Positions 57,936 to 64,000 of a stretch of DNA of 64,000 bases are shown one piece after another. The translations under genes and the position numbers were made by a program. Origin of the DNA: Myxococcus terminator_A (GTDB taxonomy: Bacteria; Myxococcota; Myxococcia; Myxococcales; Myxococcaceae); assembly GCA_049194865.1 (NCBI GenBank), contig JBLZWL010000116.1:62001-126000 (forward strand), read 5' to 3'. Numbering within the stretch: position 1 is the first letter of the stretch; every line of letters starts with the position of its first letter. Below the pieces are notes generated by a model, which was not told the DNA's origin, searched no databases, and saw nothing but the letters and a program-made list of their open reading frames with translations.

Positions 57936-59348
57936 ATGTTGAAGAAGGTCGTTGTCTCGTGGGTCCTCCTGGTGAGCGGTGTGTCCCTGCTCGCCGCATG
58001 TGACAGTGCGCCGAAGAAGGTGGAGGTCATCGACTCGCACGGTCCTCCTGGCACGGTGGTGCTGCTCATCGAGCGTGAGGGCGGCGAGGGCCCCTACGTG
58101 GAGGGGACGCAGGAGCGCTTCAAGGTCACCGCCACGGGGGAGTCCTTCAAGGCGGTGCGCTGGAGCGCCGACGCGGGCCTGGTCGCGGCCGAGGCGGAGA
58201 GCGTGACCTGGACGCTGCCGGAGGAGGGGACCGCGTCGCTGTCCGTCTCGGTGGAGACGACGTCGGGGAAGACGGCGGAGGGCTCGTTCAACTTCAACGT
58301 GGTGGCCGCCGCTGTCGCGCCGGGGACGACGATTGACGCGGGGCCGGACGTGACAGGCGTGCTCTGCGAGCTGGCCTTCGACAACTCCGGCAAGGGGCAC
58401 CTCGTCTACACGAACGAGACGCACAAGGGCCTGTGGTACGCGACCTGGGACGGCACGACGTGGACCACGGAGCAGATTGACGGCCCGGGCTTCAACAACG
58501 GTGGCACCTACGTCTTGAACTGGAACATCGCCCTGACGCTGGATGTGGCGAGCGGGACGCCGCACGTCGTCTACCTCAAGGGCCCCGGCCTGCCTGGCAC
58601 GACGGCCGCGAACTGGCGGATGACCTATGCCACGCGCGTCAGCGGAAGCTGGGTCCGCGAGGAGGTGGACCCCGCCAACCGCACGTCCTACACGCGCGTG
58701 AGCGTGGCGCTCAATCCGAACCAGGGCCTGCAGCCCGTCGTCGTCTTCAGCGATGGCTCGCTCGGGACGGGGGTCCGTGTCGCCACCCGGACGGCGCCTG
58801 GCACCTGGGGCATCGCGCAGCACAACACCGCGATTCTCATGGGCGACGTCAACTTCGACGCCTCGGGCTCGCTGTACATCCCCTACAGCCCGGGCTCCGG
58901 CACGGAGTCCTACGTGGGCGTGCGGCCCGGCGCGGCCTCGGACATCTTCCAACTGGAGGGCGTGAACCGGAACAACACCCTGTGGCTCTCCACGGTCTGG
59001 GGACCGAGCCAGCACCTGATGCTCCTGTCGAGTGGCGCCCTCGACGGCACCAGGAGCGCCCTGCAGGACCTCACGGTGAAGGCGCCCTTCACGACCAGCA
59101 CCCTGGTGGCCTCGCCGGTGGACTTCGAGAACGACGCGAACGACCTGACCTACGGCGGGGGCAAGCTCTTCATCGCCCAGCGCCATGGGACGACGCTGGA
59201 ACTCATCACCCCGGATGCGCGGGGCTTCTGGACGTATACCCAGCTGGGCACGGTGCAGGAGGGCTCGCGTCCGAGCGTGGCGGTGCGCCCCACGAACGGC
59301 ACGCCGCATGTCTGCTACCAGCGCGACGGCAAGGTGAGCTTCCAGTAG
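57936..59348 (+). CDS. Lipoprotein with N-terminal Ig-like domain and propeller-like repeats
   Basis: A 470-residue lipoprotein: signal 'MLKKVVVSWVLLVSGVSLLAAC' with lipobox LAAC. Residues about 30-125 look like an Ig-like sandwich ('ERFKVTATGESFKAVRWSAD', 'TASLSVSVETTSGKTAEGSF'). The rest contains repeats ending 'W...' strands such as 'GKGHLVYTNETHKGLWYATW', 'GTPHVVYLKGPGLPG', 'NQGLQPVVVFSDGSLGTGVR', 'GTPHVCYQRDGKVSF', suggesting a six- or seven-bladed sialidase-like propeller without obvious catalytic residues. GGGAG precedes the ATG. Expression may be controlled by the folded leader at 57852-57924. Function unknown. Confidence 0.75.
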   Translation: MLKKVVVSWVLLVSGVSLLAACDSAPKKVEVIDSHGPPGTVVLLIEREGGEGPYVEGTQERFKVTATGESFKAVRWSADAGLVAAEAESVTWTLPEEGTASLSVSVETTSGKTAEGSFNFNVVAAAVAPGTTIDAGPDVTGVLCELAFDNSGKGHLVYTNETHKGLWYATWDGTTWTTEQIDGPGFNNGGTYVLNWNIALTLDVASGTPHVVYLKGPGLPGTTAANWRMTYATRVSGSWVREEVDPANRTSYTRVSVALNPNQGLQPVVVFSDGSLGTGVRVATRTAPGTWGIAQHNTAILMGDVNFDASGSLYIPYSPGSGTESYVGVRPGAASDIFQLEGVNRNNTLWLSTVWGPSQHLMLLSSGALDGTRSALQDLTVKAPFTTSTLVASPVDFENDANDLTYGGGKLFIAQRHGTTLELITPDARGFWTYTQLGTVQEGSRPSVAVRPTNGTPHVCYQRDGKVSFQ

Positions 59349-59366
59349 GCCTGGCTGCGGGATGCA

Positions 59367-59404
59367 CCGGACGCCCGCCTCGACTCGGGAGGCTGGCGCT
59401 CCGG
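59367..59404. terminator. Bidirectional terminator between convergent genes
   Basis: A stem of CCGGA/TCCGG, CGCC/GGCG and GCCTC/GAGGC (59367-59381 with 59389-59404, two small bulges or mismatches) around a 7-base loop. It lies between the lipoprotein and the PAS kinase stops. Confidence 0.6.
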
Positions 59405-59411
59405 GCCTCGC

Positions 59412-60623
59412 TCAGGCCTGGGGAATCGACGTCGGGTGGCCCGACGTCAGCGCGGTCCTGGGCACCCGGAAGGTGAAGACCGAGCCGCGCCCCGGCTCGC
59501 TCTCCACGTGGATGCTCCCGCCGTGGGCCTCGACAATCTGGTGGGTGATGAAGAGGCCCAGGCCCATGCCTCCGTAGTTGCGCTCGGAGACGGCGCGCAC
59601 GAAGCGCTCGAAGATGCGCTGCTGCTGCGTGGGGGCGATGCCGATGCCCTCGTCCCGCACGGTGAAGGTCGCCACCGCGTCATCGGCGCTCACGCTCAAG
59701 TGGATGGGCTTGCCCGCGCCATACTTGATGGCGTTGGTGAGCAGGTTCGTCACGGCCTGGTCCATCCGCCGCCGGTCCCACATCCCCTCCACGCTGGTGG
59801 GCGCCTCGACGTCCAGGCGACACCCCGCGGCGGCGGCCTGGGCGCCGTAGCGAGCCGCCACGTCGCGCACCAGGGCCGCCAGGTCCATGCGCGCGGGCTC
59901 CAGCGGGAGCCGGCTCACGTTGATGCGCGACACATCCAGCAGGTCGTCGATGAGGTCAGCGAGCTTTCGCACCTGCCCGCTCGCCGCGGCCAGCTCTCGG
60001 GCCAGCCGTCCGTCCGCCATGAGCGCCTCGGGGTTGCTCTCGGCGATGCGGCGCATGGCGGACAGCTTCAACTGGAGGGGCGTGAGCGGCGTCTTCAGCT
60101 CGTGCGAGGCCACGGACAGGAACTCGTCGCGGGCGAGCAGCGCCTCGCGCAGCCGCTCCAGCTCGCGCGTCTCCTCGGCGTGCTTGCGCTGGGTGAAGTC
60201 CCTCGTCACCTTGCCGAAGCCGCGCAGCTCCCCCGTCTCGTCGAAGAGGGCGGTGATGACGACGTTGGCCCAGAACCGCGTCCCGTCCTTGCGGATGCGC
60301 CAGCCCTCGTCCTCGAACTTGCCCAGCCGGATGGCGGACTCCAGCTCCCACGCGGGCTTGCCCCAGGCCACGTCCTCCGGCGGGTAGAAGACGCTGAAGT
60401 GCTGGCCCAGGATTTCGTCGGCCAGGTAGCCCTTGATGCGCTCCGCCCCCGCGTTCCAGCTCGCGATGTGTCCACGCACGTCCAGCGTCAGGATGGCGTA
60501 GTCCGTGACGCTCGAGATGAGCAGCCGGAGCTGGTCCTCCGTGTCCCGGTTGGAGTGCCCGCCCCGCGAGTAGGTGATGCCTCCGCTACCGGAGTTCAGG
60601 AGGTGGTCGTGGTCGTCGCCCAA
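59412..60623 (-). CDS. Soluble PAS-domain sensor histidine kinase
   Basis: A 403-residue cytoplasmic kinase. One PAS domain (about 30-150; 'YAILTLDVRGHIASWNAGAE', 'IRKDGTRFWANVVITALFDE') is followed by a HisKA domain with 'SVASHELKTPLTPLQLKL' (His174) and an HATPase_c domain with 'VTNLLTNAIKYG' (N), 'VRDEGIGI' (G1), 'FERFVRA' (F) and 'GMGLGLFITHQIVEAHGGSI' (G2). No receiver domain and no response-regulator gene are nearby, so it is an orphan kinase, common in myxobacteria. The start is a TTG at 60623 with AGAAGG upstream. Confidence 0.92.
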   Translation of the reverse strand: MGDDHDHLLNSGSGGITYSRGGHSNRDTEDQLRLLISSVTDYAILTLDVRGHIASWNAGAERIKGYLADEILGQHFSVFYPPEDVAWGKPAWELESAIRLGKFEDEGWRIRKDGTRFWANVVITALFDETGELRGFGKVTRDFTQRKHAEETRELERLREALLARDEFLSVASHELKTPLTPLQLKLSAMRRIAESNPEALMADGRLARELAAASGQVRKLADLIDDLLDVSRINVSRLPLEPARMDLAALVRDVAARYGAQAAAAGCRLDVEAPTSVEGMWDRRRMDQAVTNLLTNAIKYGAGKPIHLSVSADDAVATFTVRDEGIGIAPTQQQRIFERFVRAVSERNYGGMGLGLFITHQIVEAHGGSIHVESEPGRGSVFTFRVPRTALTSGHPTSIPQA

Positions 60624-60793
60624 GGTGCCCTTCTTCCAGCCACTTAGGAGAACACGTCAGTGTTGTCTTGCAAGCAGGTGTCTCGCGCTTTCGTCCAGTA
60701 GACGAAGGCTCCTCCCCCCGGGGGGCGGTGGACGGGTCGGAAGCCTTCCTGCCCGGCGGTGTGGGTCGGGACGGAGGGTGAGGGCAGGCGAGG

Positions 60794-60822
60794 GGGCCCG
60801 CCTCCCCCCAGGGAGCGGGCCC
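60794..60822 (-). terminator. Terminator of the aidB-like gene
   Basis: GGGCCCGC (60794-60801) pairs exactly with GCGGGCCC (60815-60822) around 13 bases. It begins 9 bp past the stop on the minus strand. Confidence 0.55.
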
Positions 60823-60831
60823 GGGGCGGCC

Positions 60832-62508
60832 TCAGCCCGCCGCGCCTTCACTGAAGGCCCGCTCGATGAGCGCCTTCATCGGAGCGTGGGCGGGCAGGGT
60901 GCCGAAGCAGTTGCCGTGCGCGCCGCCGAGCCGGGACTCGCAGAAGGCGTCGGCGACCTGGCTGTTGCCCGCGCGCAGGAGCAGGGAGGCCTGGAGCGCC
61001 AGGGCCAGCCGCTCGACGACGAAGCGCGAGCGCGTCTCCAGCGTGGCCGTGTCCGAGAAGTCCTTGGCGATGCGCGCCAGCTCCGCGTCGAGCGCGGGGT
61101 GCCCGCCCTGGGCCGCCATCAGCTCCTGGAACAGGGCCTCGCGGCTGGCGGGCTCGCGGGTGGCCGCGCGCAGCACGTCCAGGCACTGGATGTTGCCGCT
61201 GCCCTCCCAGATGGAGTTCAGCGGCGCCTGCCGGTACAGCCGCGCCAGGTTGGCCTCCTCCACGTAGCCGGCGCCCCCCAGGCACTCTTGCGCCTCGTTG
61301 ACGAAGGTGGGGGCGCGCTTGCACACCCAATACTTGCCCACGGCGGTGGCCATGCGGGCGAAGGCGGCCTCGCGCTCGTCGCGGTGGCTTGCGTCCACGG
61401 CGCGGGACACGCGCGCCGTCAGCACGGTGTGGGCCTCCGACTCGAGCGCCAGGTCCGCGAGCACGTTCATCATCAGCGGCTGCTCGATGAGCCGCCGGCC
61501 GAACGCCTTGCGGTGCCGCGTGTGGTGGATGGCCTGCACCAGCGCCTGTCGCATCAGGCTGCTGGAGCCAATCATGCAGTCCTGGCGCGTGAGGGCCACC
61601 ATCTCCAGGATGGTCGCCACGCCCCGGCCTTCCTCGCCGACCATGAAGGCCACCGCGCCCTGGAACTCCACCTCCGAGCTGGCGTTGCTCCAGTCGCCCA
61701 GCTTGTCCTTGAGCCGCTGGATGCGGATGGCGTTGCGGGTGCCCTCCGGCGTGAAGCGCGGCAGGAGGAAGCACGACAGGCCGCCCTCGGCCTGGGCCAG
61801 GACGAAGAAGGCGTCGCTCATGGGCGCGGAGAAGAAGAACTTGTGCCCCACCAGCGCGTAGGGGTTGCCCGCCCCCCGCGCGCCCAGTTGATGCGCGCGC
61901 GTGCTGTTGCTGCGCACGTCGGAGCCGCCCTGCTTCTCCGTCATGCCCATGCCGATGGTGACGCCCTTCTTCTGCTCGGCGGGCTGGAAGCGCGAGTCGT
62001 ACGACGTGGACGTGACGAGCGGCAGCCACTTCTCCGCCAGCCCCGCGTGCGCCCGGAACGTGGGCACGCACGCGTACGTCATCGTCAGCGGACAGCTGGT
62101 CCCCTGGTCGGCCTGGTTGTGCAGATAGGAGAGCGCCATGCGCGCGACGTGGGCACCCACGGTCTTCTCATGGCGCCACGCGAAGTTGGGGATGCCATGG
62201 GCGACGGCCGCCTCCATGATGCGGTGGTAGGCCGGATGGAACTCCACCTCGTCCAGCCGGTTGCCATAGCGGTCGAAGGGCTTGAACTTCGGCTTGTTCT
62301 CGTTGGCGGTGAAGCCCAGCTGCATCAGCTCGCCGCCCACCAGCGGGCCGTACTTCGCGATGTCCGCCTCCGCCCAGCTTCCACCCTCGCGCTCCACGGC
62401 CTCGCGCAGCGGGAGGTCTGTCTTCCAGGCGTCGTAGACCAGGGGGGGCGCCTGATTGGTGACTTCATGGGTGACGAAGGTCGTCGCGAGGGGGTCGGAA
62501 GAACTCAT
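60832..62508 (-). CDS. aidB: AidB-like acyl-CoA dehydrogenase
   Basis: A 558-residue flavoprotein of the AidB branch of the acyl-CoA dehydrogenases. Features are the N-terminal 'THEVTNQAPPLVYDAW' (AidB-type), 'GMGMTEKQGGSDVRSN', 'GHKFFFSAPMSDAFFVLAQA', 'RQALVQAIHHTRHRKAFGRR', and 'LNSIWEGSGNIQCLDVLRA' holding the catalytic-base position. Length is close to E. coli AidB (541), which binds FAD and DNA and is induced in the adaptive response to alkylation. No ada gene is adjacent, and short-chain acyl-CoA oxidation is an alternative. The ATG at 62508 matches the family start. Confidence 0.88.
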   Translation of the reverse strand: MSSSDPLATTFVTHEVTNQAPPLVYDAWKTDLPLREAVEREGGSWAEADIAKYGPLVGGELMQLGFTANENKPKFKPFDRYGNRLDEVEFHPAYHRIMEAAVAHGIPNFAWRHEKTVGAHVARMALSYLHNQADQGTSCPLTMTYACVPTFRAHAGLAEKWLPLVTSTSYDSRFQPAEQKKGVTIGMGMTEKQGGSDVRSNSTRAHQLGARGAGNPYALVGHKFFFSAPMSDAFFVLAQAEGGLSCFLLPRFTPEGTRNAIRIQRLKDKLGDWSNASSEVEFQGAVAFMVGEEGRGVATILEMVALTRQDCMIGSSSLMRQALVQAIHHTRHRKAFGRRLIEQPLMMNVLADLALESEAHTVLTARVSRAVDASHRDEREAAFARMATAVGKYWVCKRAPTFVNEAQECLGGAGYVEEANLARLYRQAPLNSIWEGSGNIQCLDVLRAATREPASREALFQELMAAQGGHPALDAELARIAKDFSDTATLETRSRFVVERLALALQASLLLRAGNSQVADAFCESRLGGAHGNCFGTLPAHAPMKALIERAFSEGAAG

Positions 62509-62639
62509 GGTGCGAGGATAGGCGAGCGCCCCAGGCTCCGCGAGCGCGACGTCCGCGCCGGACTTTTCACTGGAAGTCACGCACCTGTTCGGGAGGGCAG
62601 CGAGGCCCGGACAGGCCGGGGAGACGCTCACGGTGCGGG

Positions 62640-62668
62640 CCAGGGAGGACGATGAGTTGCCTCCCTGG
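62640..62668 (-). terminator. Terminator of the GH18 gene
   Basis: CCAGGGAGG (62640-62648) pairs exactly with CCTCCCTGG (62660-62668) around 11 bases, 18 bp past the GH18 stop on the minus strand. Confidence 0.55.
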
Positions 62669-62686
62669 GCGCCGCGATTCCATGGG

Positions 62687-64000
62687 CTAGGGGAGGAAGG
62701 CGTCCTTCACCGCGTCGAGCGGAGGATTGGCGCCCGTCTCCGGGTTGGTGCAGCCCTGGTTGATGCTCCAGATGATGGTGCCGCCGAAGCCGTTGGCGCG
62801 CGCCCAGGCGCCCTTGGCGGCAATCGCTTGCGGCGAGTCATAGGAGATCCAGCGCACGGTGCCATCCACCACCGGCGTAGTGAAGGTGACGTAGCTGGAC
62901 TGCGCCGTGGCGTCCCAGTGGTACGTCCCGCCCATGGCCGACAGCTCGAGGATGCGCGCGTAGGTGAAGTCATTGTCGCTGCCCACGTAGTCGGACCAGT
63001 CCGTATAGGGTTGATAGGGACCGGTGATGTGGCGCCAGGCCATGCCATAGAACGGCATCCCCATGCCCAGCCTGGTCTTGGGGATTCCCGCGCCCACCCA
63101 GGCATTCAGGCTGGCCTCCACCGAGGTGGGGTGGGTGCCCGACTCCCCCATCAGCGCGGAGGAGTACCAGGACGTCCACCCGCCCCAGGGGCCCGTCATC
63201 TCGTAGGTCATGACGTTCATCTGGTCCAGGTACGGCACCAGGTTGACGAACCACGGGTCGGCGTCCTCGGGGAAGTTGGCGTTGACCCAGCCCATGGGGA
63301 AGGTGAGGAGCATGTCGGGCCGGGCCGCTCGCAGCTCCCTCACCAGCGCGAGCAGGGAGGGCTTGTCGGCGGGCTCCACCGGCTCCCAATTGAGGTCCAG
63401 GCCGTCGTAACCGAAGCTGTCCACGGCGGCCAGGAGGTTGCGCACGAAGCGGGCGCGGTTGGCATTGGACGCGGCGCCCACCCAACCCGCGTGCTCTCCG
63501 GAGCCGCCCACCATGATGAGCGCCTTGCGGCCGGCCGCGTGGGCGCGGGTGGCCAGGGTGCGTGCGATTGCGGGGCCGTTGTCATTGTCGAACTGGGTGT
63601 TCACCGTGCCGTTGGGATTGGGGGTGACGCGGCCGACCATGATGTGGGTCAGCGCGCTGAAGTCCACCTTCTCCGGGGGATAGAGGTCCGCGTTCCAGCC
63701 GGTGTAGTAGCCCGACACCCACAGGCCGCTTCCGGGCGGGGCGGTGACCCTGACGGGCGCCGTCGCGGACCTGGTGGGGTCCGCGACGCTGGTGGCGACC
63801 ACGTGGTACGTGCCCACCTGCCTGGGCGCGGTGTAGCGGCCCGAGGGGGTGATGGAACCGCCCGCGGCCCCCTCGCGGATGGACCAGGTCACCGCCGTGT
63901 TCGTGCTCCCTGTCACCGTGGCGATGAAGGTCCTGGACGTCCCTCCGGTCATGGAGAGAGAGGCGGGGTTGAGGGAGACCGTCACGGCGGATGGGACGCT
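62687..64000 (-). CDS. GH18 protein with Ig-like domain (5' end beyond the window)
   Basis: At least 437 residues; the frame stays open to the window edge, so the N-terminus is missing. The visible part starts with a bacterial Ig-like domain ('VSLNPASLSMTGGTSRTFIA', '...VTWSIREG'), then a GH18 chitinase-like barrel: 'WVSGYYTGWNADLYPPEKVD', 'GRKALIMVGGSGEH', 'YDGLDLNWEPVE', 'MNVMTYEMTGPWGGW', 'GTIIWSINQ'. The catalytic motif DxxDxDxE is DGLDLNWE here: the acid Glu remains but the middle Asp is Asn. That change strongly lowers activity in studied chitinases, so the protein may be a slow enzyme or a binder. Probably secreted. Confidence 0.85.
   Translation of the reverse strand, partial: SVPSAVTVSLNPASLSMTGGTSRTFIATVTGSTNTAVTWSIREGAAGGSITPSGRYTAPRQVGTYHVVATSVADPTRSATAPVRVTAPPGSGLWVSGYYTGWNADLYPPEKVDFSALTHIMVGRVTPNPNGTVNTQFDNDNGPAIARTLATRAHAAGRKALIMVGGSGEHAGWVGAASNANRARFVRNLLAAVDSFGYDGLDLNWEPVEPADKPSLLALVRELRAARPDMLLTFPMGWVNANFPEDADPWFVNLVPYLDQMNVMTYEMTGPWGGWTSWYSSALMGESGTHPTSVEASLNAWVGAGIPKTRLGMGMPFYGMAWRHITGPYQPYTDWSDYVGSDNDFTYARILELSAMGGTYHWDATAQSSYVTFTTPVVDGTVRWISYDSPQAIAAKGAWARANGFGGTIIWSINQGCTNPETGANPPLDAVKDAFLP

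Noticed and set aside
60715..60731. CCCCCCGGGGGG palindrome downstream of the PAS kinase region
   Set aside because: A simple homopolymer palindrome in GC-rich DNA, not placed like a terminator for either neighbour.

Overview
The window is GC-rich, densely coded chromosomal DNA. It fits a large-genome predatory myxobacterium of the Myxococcaceae (Myxococcus, Corallococcus or Pyxidicoccus type). The evidence is content: a DUF2381 protein coupled to a Hanks-type Ser/Thr kinase, a SitA-like lipoprotein toxin with its immunity gene, an orphan duplicated MacB/FtsX permease, many lipoproteins with beta-propeller, WG or RCC1 repeats, and many secreted hydrolases. GTG and TTG starts are common. I see no tRNA, rRNA, CRISPR array, intact insertion sequence or prophage. 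The species assignment is inference.

Layout. 1-6.99 kb: end of a probable M1-peptidase-like membrane protein, MBL-fold hydrolase, FadD acyl-CoA ligase, a WYL regulator divergent from a short family-B DNA polymerase, a TRIC-type channel and a gene remnant. 7-13.7 kb: a two-gene glycosyltransferase operon (DUF2304-GT2 fusion plus a GT-C-like membrane protein), DhaKL dihydroxyacetone kinase, an outer-membrane beta-barrel and a bactofilin-like protein. 13.9-22.4 kb: GH71-like alpha-1,3-glucanase, WG-repeat and RCC1-repeat proteins, a LytS/LytTR two-component pair with a tandem LytTR-type site just downstream, a PD40 lipoprotein and an exported intradiol dioxygenase. 22.6-26.5 kb: SitA-like toxin and DUF2019 immunity gene, AraC regulator and DUF3224 lipoprotein, a second bactofilin-like protein. 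26.6-33 kb: orphan ABC permease, SDR and imine-reductase-like operon with a divergent AraC regulator, a GFA protein. 33-37.7 kb: DUF2381 and Ser/Thr kinase, a gene-poor 600-bp stretch, TetR and a divergent peroxiredoxin-like gene. 37.8-47 kb: M4 metalloprotease, SoxR and a divergent quinone oxidoreductase, a CBM9-like secreted protein, glutamate decarboxylase, MFS exporter, SRPBCC protein. 47.2-64 kb: GH13 enzyme, tandem esterase, GH18 enzyme, BlaI and M56 operon, erythromycin-esterase-family lipoprotein, a lipoprotein with a folded leader RNA, PAS histidine kinase, AidB-like acyl-CoA dehydrogenase, and a second, incomplete GH18 protein.

How the genes work together. Several regulator-target units carry readable control DNA: a TetR operator over the peroxiredoxin start site; a SoxR palindrome inside a 19-bp promoter spacer; BlaI-like dyads over a strong, probably leaderless, promoter; a pair of AlgR-like LytTR half-sites 21 bp apart; and spaced repeats between the WYL regulator and the polymerase. 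The hydrolases (alpha-1,3-glucanase, two GH18, esterase, GH13, M4 protease) fit degradation of prey or fungal walls and storage glucans. The most system-like units are the toxin-immunity pair, the BlaI/M56 module with an atypical sensor domain beside an erythromycin-esterase-like lipoprotein, and the LytTR pair with its probable lipoprotein target.
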